From an uncultured Pseudomonadota bacterium (lineage in GTDB: Bacteria > Pseudomonadota > Alphaproteobacteria > Rs-D84), in NCBI GenBank assembly GCA_900313285.1, contig OMQP01000021.1, forward strand, positions 1 through 23,105: DNA of 23,105 nt, written 5' to 3'. Of the stretch, positions 1-7,667 are shown in pieces (within the stretch, counting starts at the first letter, position 1; each line of letters opens with the position of its first letter). Under the pieces are notes generated by a model. That model searched no databases, was not told where the DNA came from, and saw nothing but the letters and a program-made list of their open reading frames with translations. A program made the translations under genes and the position numbers.

Positions 1-69
1 GAACAAGACAGTTTTAATTCTTATTCTGAATACATAGACACAATTATACAATACATTAAAAATGTATAA
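1..69 (+). CDS. C-terminal end of an upstream gene (partial)
   Basis: Frame 1 is open from the first base to a TAA at 67-69 and encodes 22 residues, ending in IQYIKNV. The next gene starts 15 bases later in the same direction, with a purine-rich AAAGGGA between them, which is what a co-directional gene cluster would show. The piece is too short to identify. An open frame of this length can occur by chance, so the call rests mainly on position and spacing. Confidence 0.45.
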   Translation, partial: EQDSFNSYSEYIDTIIQYIKNV

Positions 70-84
70 AGGGATCATAAACAA

Positions 85-588
85 ATGCAATTAAATGAAC
101 ATTCTGCTTTGCAACGTTTGGTTTCTTTGGGTATGGACGATATGCCAGTTATGGAATATACACCTATTTCCTGCAAGCTTGATTCAGAATGGTTCAAAAA
201 ATATTCCGAACTTCGTCGTGAATTTTTATCATCATTGACAGATTCAATGGAAGAAATCGCGTTTATGAATCTGCCCCAGGACGAATTTGTAAATTTAATT
301 ATGGGCAAATCTTTACCAGATAATTTATCTATACGTTTCAGAATACCAATTATATGGGGTGGGAAATTAAGCACAGATAATATGTTCTTGTGTTGGACTT
401 TTCCACATTCTTATAATCTGGACAGATTCATAATTGAACAAAGTGATGCAAAAACAATATTTTTACCAAACCCAGAAAAAAAGGTTTATTTAACCACACA
501 TTCTGGTGGTGGCGGTGACGGGGGAAATGCTTCATCTGACAGATTAAGTCAGGCGGCTTTCATGATGTCCGATCGGGGAAACGAATAA
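85..588 (+). CDS. Hypothetical protein with C-terminal Gly-rich GGGGDGGN motif
   Basis: I do not recognise this 167-residue protein with confidence. It has no signal peptide or membrane segment. The N-terminal third is charged and helical. The middle (about 80-120) has the look of a compact folded domain (RFRIPIIWGGKL, then CWTFPHSYNLDRF). The C-terminus carries a glycine-rich loop GGGGDGGN at 141-148 followed by a short helix. The ATG at 85 is preceded by AAAGGGA at a suitable distance. The next gene begins 3 bases after the stop and is probably co-translated. Its partner resembles SUKH-type immunity proteins, so a role in a toxin/immunity or contact-dependent locus is possible, but nothing in this protein proves that. 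Confidence 0.75.
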   Translation: MQLNEHSALQRLVSLGMDDMPVMEYTPISCKLDSEWFKKYSELRREFLSSLTDSMEEIAFMNLPQDEFVNLIMGKSLPDNLSIRFRIPIIWGGKLSTDNMFLCWTFPHSYNLDRFIIEQSDAKTIFLPNPEKKVYLTTHSGGGGDGGNASSDRLSQAAFMMSDRGNE

Positions 589-591
589 AAA

Positions 592-1026
592 ATGAACAAA
601 GAAGAATTTATATCTTTGATAAAATCTCGTGGTGCAATGGTGTTTCCTGCCAGCAGTGACCAAGAGATATTATTTGCAAACACAGATTTGCAAAACATGC
701 GTGCTGCAATGTTGGCAAATTTTATTCAAGATTTATATAAATCATGTTCTGCTATAACAATGGGATCTGCATGTATATTCGGCCCAAAAGAAAATGAACG
801 CGGAATAAAATATCCATTACCTTCTATTGTAGAAATAAATAAAGATATGATTGGTAATAAAAATCTTTTTGGCAAAACGGTTTTTGGACGAAATGATTTA
901 TTTTGGTTTGCATTTGATGCTATGGGTAATTGTTTCATGTTGGATAATTTAACATTATCACCACTTCGTAGATACGACAATCCATACCGCGCAATGCTTG
1001 ATTGTTTAATTGTTGGGAAAATATAA
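592..1026 (+). CDS. SUKH/YrhA-like small protein, possible immunity protein
   Basis: This is a 144-residue soluble protein. The C-terminal half, from YPLPSIVEIN (about residue 74) through the FGRNDLFWFAFDAMGNCFML stretch to the PLRRYDNPYRAMLDCL end, resembles my recollection of the YrhA/SUKH (SMI1-KNR4-like) group. Members are often found as immunity proteins of polymorphic toxins or as standalone genes near Rhs loci. That assignment comes from memory of the family pattern and is not secure. Spacing is 3 bases after the previous stop and 1 base before the next start, so all three genes look like one translation-coupled unit. No toxin domain is visible inside the window; the gene upstream of position 1 could be relevant. 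Confidence 0.7.
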   Translation: MNKEEFISLIKSRGAMVFPASSDQEILFANTDLQNMRAAMLANFIQDLYKSCSAITMGSACIFGPKENERGIKYPLPSIVEINKDMIGNKNLFGKTVFGRNDLFWFAFDAMGNCFMLDNLTLSPLRRYDNPYRAMLDCLIVGKI

Positions 1027-1027
1027 A

Positions 1028-1240
1028 ATGCATAAAATATCGGTATCTTTATCAGGACATCAAACCAGTGTATCACTGGAACAGGAATTTTTTGACATTC
1101 TTCAAACAATCGCCAAGGAACGCGGCATATCTGTCGCATCCATTATTAAAAACATCGATGAATCAAGATTGCCTGAATCTAATCTTTCTTCTGAAATAAG
1201 GATATGGATACTGAAGCAAATATTGAAAACATCAAAATAA
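1028..1240 (+). CDS. Ribbon-helix-helix (RHH_4-type) small DNA-binding protein
   Basis: This 70-residue protein starts MHKISVSLSGHQTSVSLEQE, the hallmark of the short alphaproteobacterial ribbon-helix-helix family (RHH_4). A beta strand is followed by helices with the SVASII segment and a final SSEIRIWIL strand/helix. It probably binds DNA as a dimer; the target is unknown. I chose the ATG at 1028 over an in-frame ATG at 1010, because the family begins at MHKISVSL and 1028 lies just after the preceding stop (TAA at 1024-1026). The last 62 bases overlap the end of the convergent ybeY-lnt gene. Confidence 0.8.
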   Translation: MHKISVSLSGHQTSVSLEQEFFDILQTIAKERGISVASIIKNIDESRLPESNLSSEIRIWILKQILKTSK

Positions 1241-3182
1241 ACATCATCCATAAATCACGCCCTATTATTCTGTACGGTGTAGCATGTGCCCCCCAAACAA
1301 AACCATCTAAACTTCCAGTTTGTCCAACAGGCATTAACGATATTATGCTTCCATCACTTGCAATAAAGGCACTTATTCCTGAATAATTAGAACGTACAAC
1401 CGGTACCCCAGATTCAATAGCATATCTGCGCACCATGTCCAGATGTTGATAAACCCCAGGTGTTGTACCAAACCATGTATCATTTGTAATATTTATAATT
1501 GCATTTGGCATAGCATCACTTGGAATCAAAGAATCAGAAAAAATGATTTCGTAACATATAGCCGGAGCAAAAACAAAATCACCCTTTTTGGTTTCTATTT
1601 TTATTATTTCTTTACCGTTTCCTGATGTTAATTGACCTGGTGTTGGTATTATATCTCCAAAGGGTCTATATTCGCCGAAAGGCACCAAATGTGATTTACT
1701 ATACAAATGTTGAACAATTCCGCTTTTATCTGCAATCAACATAGAATTATACATTTTATTATCATGATAATAATTCGCACCAATTATTACATTTGTATTT
1801 AAAATACGCGACAAAGGAAAATTATTATTTGTTATCGTATATGGAAATGCAGTTTCTGGAAATACTATTAAATCCGGATTTTCACTTTTGTCTTCTGTTG
1901 CCCAAACAAATAAATCACGTATTTTTTGTGTTGCGATATCAACTGCTTCCTGATTCGAGGTTGGCATTTTATATACAGCAGATTTGGCTGGCTGAACAAT
2001 TCTTATTAACGGTGCCTTGTGCATATTATCAGCAATTTTCATATTGTGATATCCATATACACAACCAATTAAAAATAAAATTGTATATAAAACGAAACTA
2101 AACCAATTTAATTTTTTATTACGTAATAATTCTACAAATGAAGCCGCCAATCCAATTATCACAAAACTTAAACCAATTGCGCCCCATAAAGACATCGAAT
2201 TCACAACCATTGGCATATTCATTGTTATATTAGAAATTGGATTCCATGGAAACCCTGTTAAAAACCATTCACGCCCCCACAATACGAGTGCCCAAATTGC
2301 TGCAAATAAAATCGTCCTTTGCATTGGTTTTCTTGAAACATAACGAATAACAGCAAAAGGTAAAGACAATATAATACCGCAAATTAAACCAATGCCAATT
2401 AAACCAGGTATTGTCCAAATTGCAAATTGCGCTGTTAATTCTGGAATAACATATATAGAATTAAGCACCCACCAAAACATTGCTATTCCATAAAAAGCAC
2501 CAAATGGAAATGCTAACATCCATGATTTAAAGAAAGTTATGTGATTTTTTTGTTTTGTCATCAATGCATACATTGCACCAATACCAAATAAAGATAACAC
2601 CCATAAATTAAATGGTGCAAAACCAAATGATGTTATAATCCCCAATGCACTTGTTACCAAATACCACAACACACTGTTTTCTCGAATTTTTACAGATTCA
2701 ATTTTTGTAATAAAACGTCCTGGACAGCAAGATTTGTCGTTGCATAAAACTTCTTCATCTGCATATGGATTTTTATATCCTAATCTTTTTAATATTCTTA
2801 TTTCTTTACCTTCCATTATTTTGGCTTCACTATCTTTTATATGATCATAACCTTGCAAATGTAACATTCCATGTACAATCATGTGTGCTGTATGTTCTTC
2901 GACAGAAATTCCTGCTTCTTTTGCCTCACGTTTAACAGTGTCTAATGATATAAAAATATCTCCCAATAAAATATCGTCACCTAATTCAAAAGACAATACA
3001 TTTGTCGGTTTATCCATACCACGATATTGTTTATTCAGTTCATGTATTTGATTGTCATTCACTAACGTAATAGATACTTCTGAATCTTTATATACGGCAG
3101 AAACTGCCGCATTTGCGATTTTTTCAAAATCTATTTTATATTTGTTCCATTTTGTATTTTCAGTATTTACATAAACTTTCAT
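1179..3182 (-). CDS. lnt: Fused YbeY endoribonuclease-like domain and apolipoprotein N-acyltransferase Lnt
   Basis: One uninterrupted 667-residue frame joins two proteins that are normally separate. Residues 1-140 are YbeY, a zinc metalloprotein of 16S rRNA maturation and ribosome quality control, with the signature VHGMLHLQGYDH and zinc ligands H104, H108 and H114. After a linker with three cysteines (C147, C152, C153) comes Lnt, which adds the third acyl chain to lipoproteins at the inner membrane. It has about six membrane segments (175-380), then a nitrilase-like periplasmic domain with the expected triad E443 (FPETAFP), K496 (SKSHLVPFGEYRPFG) and C543 (PAICYE), and a last membrane helix near 645-660. 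AGGAAAG precedes the ATG. The GH24 gene ends 9 bases upstream. In many proteobacteria ybeY, corC/ybeX and lnt are neighbours; here corC is absent and the other two are merged. A sequencing error that removed a stop cannot be excluded. Confidence 0.92.
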   Translation of the reverse strand: MKVYVNTENTKWNKYKIDFEKIANAAVSAVYKDSEVSITLVNDNQIHELNKQYRGMDKPTNVLSFELGDDILLGDIFISLDTVKREAKEAGISVEEHTAHMIVHGMLHLQGYDHIKDSEAKIMEGKEIRILKRLGYKNPYADEEVLCNDKSCCPGRFITKIESVKIRENSVLWYLVTSALGIITSFGFAPFNLWVLSLFGIGAMYALMTKQKNHITFFKSWMLAFPFGAFYGIAMFWWVLNSIYVIPELTAQFAIWTIPGLIGIGLICGIILSLPFAVIRYVSRKPMQRTILFAAIWALVLWGREWFLTGFPWNPISNITMNMPMVVNSMSLWGAIGLSFVIIGLAASFVELLRNKKLNWFSFVLYTILFLIGCVYGYHNMKIADNMHKAPLIRIVQPAKSAVYKMPTSNQEAVDIATQKIRDLFVWATEDKSENPDLIVFPETAFPYTITNNNFPLSRILNTNVIIGANYYHDNKMYNSMLIADKSGIVQHLYSKSHLVPFGEYRPFGDIIPTPGQLTSGNGKEIIKIETKKGDFVFAPAICYEIIFSDSLIPSDAMPNAIINITNDTWFGTTPGVYQHLDMVRRYAIESGVPVVRSNYSGISAFIASDGSIISLMPVGQTGSLDGFVWGAHATPYRIIGRDLWMMFILMFSIFASVSISLFQKKD

Positions 3183-3191
3183 TGTACTTTC

Positions 3192-5084
3192 CTATGCTGT
3201 ATAATCGTCATTTGAATAATCTGAAAAAGGATTATTTGCGACATTCTGTTTTTCTTTTATTTTCAAAACCCCGTCATTAAAAGCGATTGTTTTTGATTGT
3301 TGTTTTTTTATCTTTTTGTTAACACGTTTTATTGCACCACGCGCAGCTTTATTACCATTAGTTAATGCAAGTTTGTAATTTTGTAATGCTTTATTTAAAT
3401 CACCTTTGTTCTCATACGCAACACCCGCATTGTATTGTGCCGATCCATATTGTGATTTATCACCTATTTGATACAATACAATTTTTACATGTTCAATTGC
3501 CTTATCGTATTCGCCTGTTTTATTATAAATCACCGCCATATCATTATGCAGCAAAGCATTATCAGGATAATCAGCAACTAAAAGTTCCAAAATGGTTAAT
3601 GCAGATTTATAATCACCTTGTTTATACGCATCCATAGCAGACAAATAATAATCTTCATAACCAATCGTATAAGTTTTTTCTTCTATTTGTTTTACTTTTT
3701 GCTTTTTTTGAAATACAGGTGCACCTATTTCACATTGTCCAGTTAAACATTCTTGTAAAATATCATCTGGCAAAAAATCTTTGACTTTTTTACAAGCAAG
3801 CGGTGTTAATGTCCCTGTTTTAGGATCTCTTTTTTGTGGATTATTAAGCCAATCTTTAAATGTTTTATACGTTGATTTCTTTGGTTTTAAACCATTGCCT
3901 GTATTTATCCACAATGCATCTTTGGTTCCGCCAACATACAAATAAAATTCATACATACCTTTAATAGGACATTCCAATAAATCTTGTGGATTTATATCAC
4001 CAGTAAAAAGCCCTGCTTCCAACCATCTGCGCCAATGCATGCCACGACCATCTTTCATATATAAACCTATTGCAGACGCCATATCATTTGGATCATGTGA
4101 ATCTATCCACGCTTTACCAAACGATGCTTTGTCTGTTATTGGATATTTTCTAAAAAGTTCTGCAACAACACTATCAGGAATAGCCGCGCCATATTTTGCA
4201 TATTCTTTTCTTAATAAAGCAAAACGTTCTTTATGATTTCTGTCATTTGGATTTTCTATAAATTTTGTTCCTGAATTATATATAACAGATGACAAACCAA
4301 ATGCTTCACCAGTATTTCTTACTGTTAAATTTTCATCTGCAACACTGTAACAATATAAATCAAAAAATGTTTCTTCGTCTTCCAAATGCCAACGCGCTAA
4401 TTCATATGCTTCTTCTGTGGTAATTGGTGGAGTGTTTGCTGTTACGGAACTGCCATCCTTAAGACGCGTATTACCAAAACCTATTGTCCAAATGCCATTT
4501 CCATCTTTATATGGACAATGCAAACTATCTTGATTTAAATTCACACCTTCTGCCGCAATAAGTTCAGCAATCAACCACGGTGTTATTGGTTGCAATTTTG
4601 TCTGATATGCAACAAAAGTATTTTTTGTTTCATCATATATCTTATCTTCTTCATCTTGAAACCATTCTTTAATAGTTTCCTTAACCGCGTTTTTATGTTT
4701 TGAAATTTTTGCGCCACCAATAACAGACATTATCATTAAAACATATACCATCCATAATTGTAGTGTGGCTATCATTCTTGGATTTGGTATTTTAAGTTTT
4801 CTTTTTCCTTGTTCCCATTTATCTAACAAAGCATTATCTAACAAAAGTGTATTCGAAATATTTTTTACATCTTTTAAACCAAATTTTCCCAAACAAAACA
4901 AAAACCAAGATAAATCTATAGTACCTAACCCTATTACACGACCTACTTCTTTAAGTTTGGTGTCAGTATTCAAATCTTTTAATTTTTTATACCATTTTTC
5001 TAAAACACCTTTGTCGCCATGCACATAATGATGACGGGCGGATATTTTTGACGCTATTTTTTTCAAATCTTCAATTAAAGACAT
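3192..5084 (-). CDS. Membrane-anchored GH24 (phage-type) lysozyme with C-terminal TPR repeats
   Basis: The protein has 630 residues. Residues 1-100 are a charged, presumably cytoplasmic region. A hydrophobic helix follows at about 107-124 (LQLWMVYVLMIMSVIGG). Residues 165-400 resemble glycoside hydrolase family 24, which cuts peptidoglycan glycan strands, with AAEG (E179) and YKDGNGIWTIGFGNT (D194, T200) matching the E/D/T triad. The E-to-D distance is 15 rather than 9, so there is an insert of about six residues. Residues 470-600 contain TPR-like units (YEDYYLSAMDAYKQGDYKSA, then NALLHNDMAVIYNKTGEYDKA, then SAQYNAGVAYENKGDLNKA), a likely protein-docking platform. AGGAAAT precedes the start. 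It lies 9 bases from both neighbours, in an apparent operon between the MucR-like gene and ybeY-lnt. A role in cell-wall remodelling is more likely than phage lysis, because no holin or other phage gene is nearby. Confidence 0.85.
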   Translation of the reverse strand: MSLIEDLKKIASKISARHHYVHGDKGVLEKWYKKLKDLNTDTKLKEVGRVIGLGTIDLSWFLFCLGKFGLKDVKNISNTLLLDNALLDKWEQGKRKLKIPNPRMIATLQLWMVYVLMIMSVIGGAKISKHKNAVKETIKEWFQDEEDKIYDETKNTFVAYQTKLQPITPWLIAELIAAEGVNLNQDSLHCPYKDGNGIWTIGFGNTRLKDGSSVTANTPPITTEEAYELARWHLEDEETFFDLYCYSVADENLTVRNTGEAFGLSSVIYNSGTKFIENPNDRNHKERFALLRKEYAKYGAAIPDSVVAELFRKYPITDKASFGKAWIDSHDPNDMASAIGLYMKDGRGMHWRRWLEAGLFTGDINPQDLLECPIKGMYEFYLYVGGTKDALWINTGNGLKPKKSTYKTFKDWLNNPQKRDPKTGTLTPLACKKVKDFLPDDILQECLTGQCEIGAPVFQKKQKVKQIEEKTYTIGYEDYYLSAMDAYKQGDYKSALTILELLVADYPDNALLHNDMAVIYNKTGEYDKAIEHVKIVLYQIGDKSQYGSAQYNAGVAYENKGDLNKALQNYKLALTNGNKAARGAIKRVNKKIKKQQSKTIAFNDGVLKIKEKQNVANNPFSDYSNDDYTA

Positions 5085-5093
5085 TTTTATTTC

Positions 5094-5483
5094 CTACTTT
5101 TTACCAAGTCCTGTCTTTTTTGCAATTTTTGAACGTTTCTGTGCATAATTTTTTGCAACAAAAGGATAGTCGACATTTAACCCCCATTTTTCACGATATT
5201 GTTCTGGTGACATATTAAATTTTCGTTTTATATAACGTTTTAACATGACATGCCATGTACCATCTTCCAGACACTGAATTGCATCGTCCGTCACAGAATC
5301 TGCAATTTGCTGTTGTGAAACAGAAGCACCACGTAAAGATTCACGTGCCTGTTTTACAGCATCTTTCATGGTTAATTTAGGGTTTGCAGAAATCGCTGCT
5401 GCGGCCAAATTGGCAACCGCCAAAGCAAATTCAGAATTTTTATTTAGCAACTTGATAATCCTTTCATTATTTAATACAATCAT
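5094..5483 (-). CDS. MucR/Ros-family transcriptional regulator with degenerate zinc finger
   Basis: The C-terminal half is clearly MucR/Ros: CLEDGTWHVMLKRYI, then MSPEQYREKWGL, VDYPFVAKNYAQKR and a Lys-rich end. MucR proteins are alphaproteobacterial nucleoid-like or silencing regulators of envelope and surface genes. In Ros the finger is C-x2-C-x9-H-x3-4-H. Here only the first Cys is left (CLED) and the histidines are replaced by Tyr and Lys, so zinc binding looks lost while the DNA-contacting frame remains. The start is uncertain. The ATG at 5483 overlaps a TATAAT-like -10 element on this strand; a TTG at 5450 preceded by AAAGGA would give a 118-residue protein. An upstream ATG at 5501 has no ribosome site. 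It is followed 9 bases later by the GH24 gene and is probably the first gene of that operon. Confidence 0.85.
   Translation of the reverse strand: MIVLNNERIIKLLNKNSEFALAVANLAAAAISANPKLTMKDAVKQARESLRGASVSQQQIADSVTDDAIQCLEDGTWHVMLKRYIKRKFNMSPEQYREKWGLNVDYPFVAKNYAQKRSKIAKKTGLGKK
5452..5480 (+). promoter_or_regulatory. Predicted sigma-70 promoter for rarA
   Basis: TTGATA at 5452-5457 and TACAAT at 5475-5480 are separated by 17 bases. Transcription would start near 5487, about 34 bases before the rarA ATG. The site lies inside the 5' part of the divergent MucR-like gene, so the two promoters overlap. Confidence 0.45.
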
Positions 5484-5493
5484 TATATCACAA
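5482..5493 (-). promoter_or_regulatory. Extended -10 element TTGTGATATAAT upstream of the MucR-like gene
   Basis: On the minus strand this reads TTGTGATATAAT, a perfect TATAAT with an upstream TG. The same 12 bases occur before the outer-membrane gene at 8966-8977, and a close variant precedes ftsK. The predicted start of transcription, near 5475, lies inside the annotated reading frame, which favours a start codon further in (TTG at 5450). No good -35 is seen. Confidence 0.45.
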
Positions 5494-5520
5494 ATAAACA
5501 TTAAATAAAACAAAAGTAAA

Positions 5521-6783
5521 ATGACAAGACCACTTGCTGATTTAATGCGACCAAAAACAATTGACGAAATTGTTGGTCAAACTGATTTATTAGGCGAAAA
5601 CGGCATTGTTCGTCGCATGGTGGATAATGGTAATTTATCAAACCTTATTTTATGGGGTCCCCCAGGATGTGGCAAAACAACAATTGCACGTGCGTTGGCT
5701 AATTCCATAGACATGGATTTTGTTCCAATGTCCGCAGTTTTTTCTGGAACCGCCGATATAAAAAAAGCCATGGACGCTGCCCGTATGAATCGCGACATTG
5801 GTCGAAACACACTTTTGTTTATCGACGAAATACACAGATTTAATAAAACACAACAGGATACATTATTACCGTATCTTGAAGACGGCACAGTTACATTCGT
5901 TGGTGCAACAACTGAAAACCCAAGTTTTAATTTAAATAATGCTCTGCTTTCACGATGCCATATAGGTGTATTAAAACCGCTGTCCACGGCTGATTTACTA
6001 GTGTTAACAGAACGTGCAGAAAAATTTTTAAACAAAAAATTACCATTAACAAATGATGCGCGCATACATTTATGCCAAATGTCTGATGGAGACGCACGTT
6101 TTCTTTTAAACACAATAGAATATATATCTGGGGCAAAATTTAAAAAAGATTTAACCCCAGAAAAATTAGATGAAACCGTTCAAAAACGAGCACCATTATC
6201 TGATAAAAGTGGCGACGAACATTACAATTTAATTTCTGCTGTTCATAAATCATTACGTTCATCAGATGCAGACGCAGCGCTTTATTGGGTTGCTCGTATG
6301 ATAACTTCTGGGCAAGATCCTCGTTACGTTTTGCGTCGTCTTACCAGGTTTGCGATGGAAGATGTTGGATTAGCAGATCCAAATGCAATGCAAATTGCAT
6401 TATCTGCATGGCAAATTTATGAACGCATGGGTTCCCCCGAAGGAGATATTGCATTAACAGAATTGGTTATATATTTAGCAACTGCTCCTAAAAGCATTTC
6501 CGCATATAAGGCCCAAATGGCTTCGTATAGCGTTGCCCGTGATACTGGCAGTTTGATGCCACCAAAAAATATTTTAAATGCGCCAACCAAGATGATGAAA
6601 AATCTTGGATACAGCGATGGATATATTTATGATCCAGAAACAGAAAGTGGATGCAGTGGTCAAAATTGTTTCCCAGACGGCATGGAACGTGTCAGTTTTT
6701 ATAAACCAATCGAACGTGGTTTTGAACGCGAAATCAAAAAACGTTTTGATTATTGGAATTCATTCAGAAAGAAAAATAACTAG
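5521..6783 (+). CDS. rarA: RarA/MgsA replication-associated AAA+ ATPase
   Basis: This 420-residue protein is full length for the family. Walker A is GPPGCGKTT (46-54) and Walker B LLFIDEIHRFNK (98-109, D102/E103); the ATTENPSF sensor segment and the lid and C-terminal tetramerisation regions (LTRFAMEDVGLADP; MPPKNILNAPTKMMKNLGY) follow. RarA is a clamp-loader-like ATPase that acts at stalled replication forks and interacts with single-strand-binding protein. It diverges from the MucR-like gene and converges on the next gene, sharing the bases CTAG at the two stops. There is no strong ribosome site, only AAAAG just upstream of the ATG. Confidence 0.96.
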   Translation: MTRPLADLMRPKTIDEIVGQTDLLGENGIVRRMVDNGNLSNLILWGPPGCGKTTIARALANSIDMDFVPMSAVFSGTADIKKAMDAARMNRDIGRNTLLFIDEIHRFNKTQQDTLLPYLEDGTVTFVGATTENPSFNLNNALLSRCHIGVLKPLSTADLLVLTERAEKFLNKKLPLTNDARIHLCQMSDGDARFLLNTIEYISGAKFKKDLTPEKLDETVQKRAPLSDKSGDEHYNLISAVHKSLRSSDADAALYWVARMITSGQDPRYVLRRLTRFAMEDVGLADPNAMQIALSAWQIYERMGSPEGDIALTELVIYLATAPKSISAYKAQMASYSVARDTGSLMPPKNILNAPTKMMKNLGYSDGYIYDPETESGCSGQNCFPDGMERVSFYKPIERGFEREIKKRFDYWNSFRKKNN

Positions 6784-7640
6784 AACAATATTTTGATATC
6801 TGCCCCAACTTGAACTTCACCAGTATCAAATTCATAATCAAAATGGCCGACATATTGTGTATTACCATATTGACGCAACAATTTTAAATTCAACCATTCT
6901 TGGTTATCCATTAAATGAGTATTTGTAGATTTACGAAAATCAAATCCAATTCCTGCACGCCAGTCATATTTGAAACGAAAATATGCTTCTGGTATAAAAT
7001 CTATGTATGATAAACCACGTTCATCATCAAAAACCCATGTAGATTTCACAGTGCCTGATAATGTCACACCAGTAAATTGGCGTCCAAAACGAAGTCCCGC
7101 ATAATACGAAGAATCTGCATATTCTGGTGTTCTTACATGTGATGATCCCCAAAGTTTCAACCCAAATAATGCATCTGAAATTATATGAGATTGATTAAAA
7201 CCATGACTCATACGATACACACCACCAAATTCAGTTGCAGAAAAACCATGTTCATCATGGCCAGAAAAATCAATCTGGTAATGCATGTTCGCATGTATCA
7301 CAAAATTGTTATTTATCCCATATCCAATATATTGACCCAGGCGTAATTTTCTATCCACATGAAAAACATACGTATCCGATAAAAATTTATTATCAGGTAT
7401 CAAAAAAAGAGGATCAGAAGTATCGTTCAACAATAAAGATTTTGTTGCAGGTTTTATTTGTTGTGAAACATAATTTTCTGTTTGTGACGATGGATATGCA
7501 TTTGTTGTTTGTGGTGCAACAAAAGGTTCTTCTGTTACAACGTCATCACCAGATACAGACGTATCAGATAACACGACCTCTTCACCATATGCGTTTAATA
7601 CAAAACAAACCCCAACTAAAAACAACAAATACTTTTTCAT
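6780..7640 (-). CDS. Putative outer-membrane beta-barrel protein (second of pair)
   Basis: I chose the ATG at 7640, which gives MKKYLLFLVGVCFVLNAYGEE, a standard Sec signal peptide; a GTG nine bases upstream is possible. The mature protein (about 265 residues) begins with a Thr/Ser/Gln-rich stretch. It continues as alternating hydrophobic/polar strands rich in aromatic residues and ends in Phe (VGADIKILF), the C-terminal signal typical of outer-membrane barrels. No named family is recognised. It follows the other barrel gene by 27 bases and is probably co-transcribed. Its stop overlaps the rarA stop (CTAG). Confidence 0.78.
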   Translation of the reverse strand: MKKYLLFLVGVCFVLNAYGEEVVLSDTSVSGDDVVTEEPFVAPQTTNAYPSSQTENYVSQQIKPATKSLLLNDTSDPLFLIPDNKFLSDTYVFHVDRKLRLGQYIGYGINNNFVIHANMHYQIDFSGHDEHGFSATEFGGVYRMSHGFNQSHIISDALFGLKLWGSSHVRTPEYADSSYYAGLRFGRQFTGVTLSGTVKSTWVFDDERGLSYIDFIPEAYFRFKYDWRAGIGFDFRKSTNTHLMDNQEWLNLKLLRQYGNTQYVGHFDYEFDTGEVQVGADIKILF

Positions 7641-7667
7641 CAATTTCACACTAGATGTTTAATACAA

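Noticed and set aside
5577..6113. 178-codon antisense frame inside rarA
   Set aside because: No ribosome site or recognisable domain; rarA is intact with all AAA+ motifs on the other strand.
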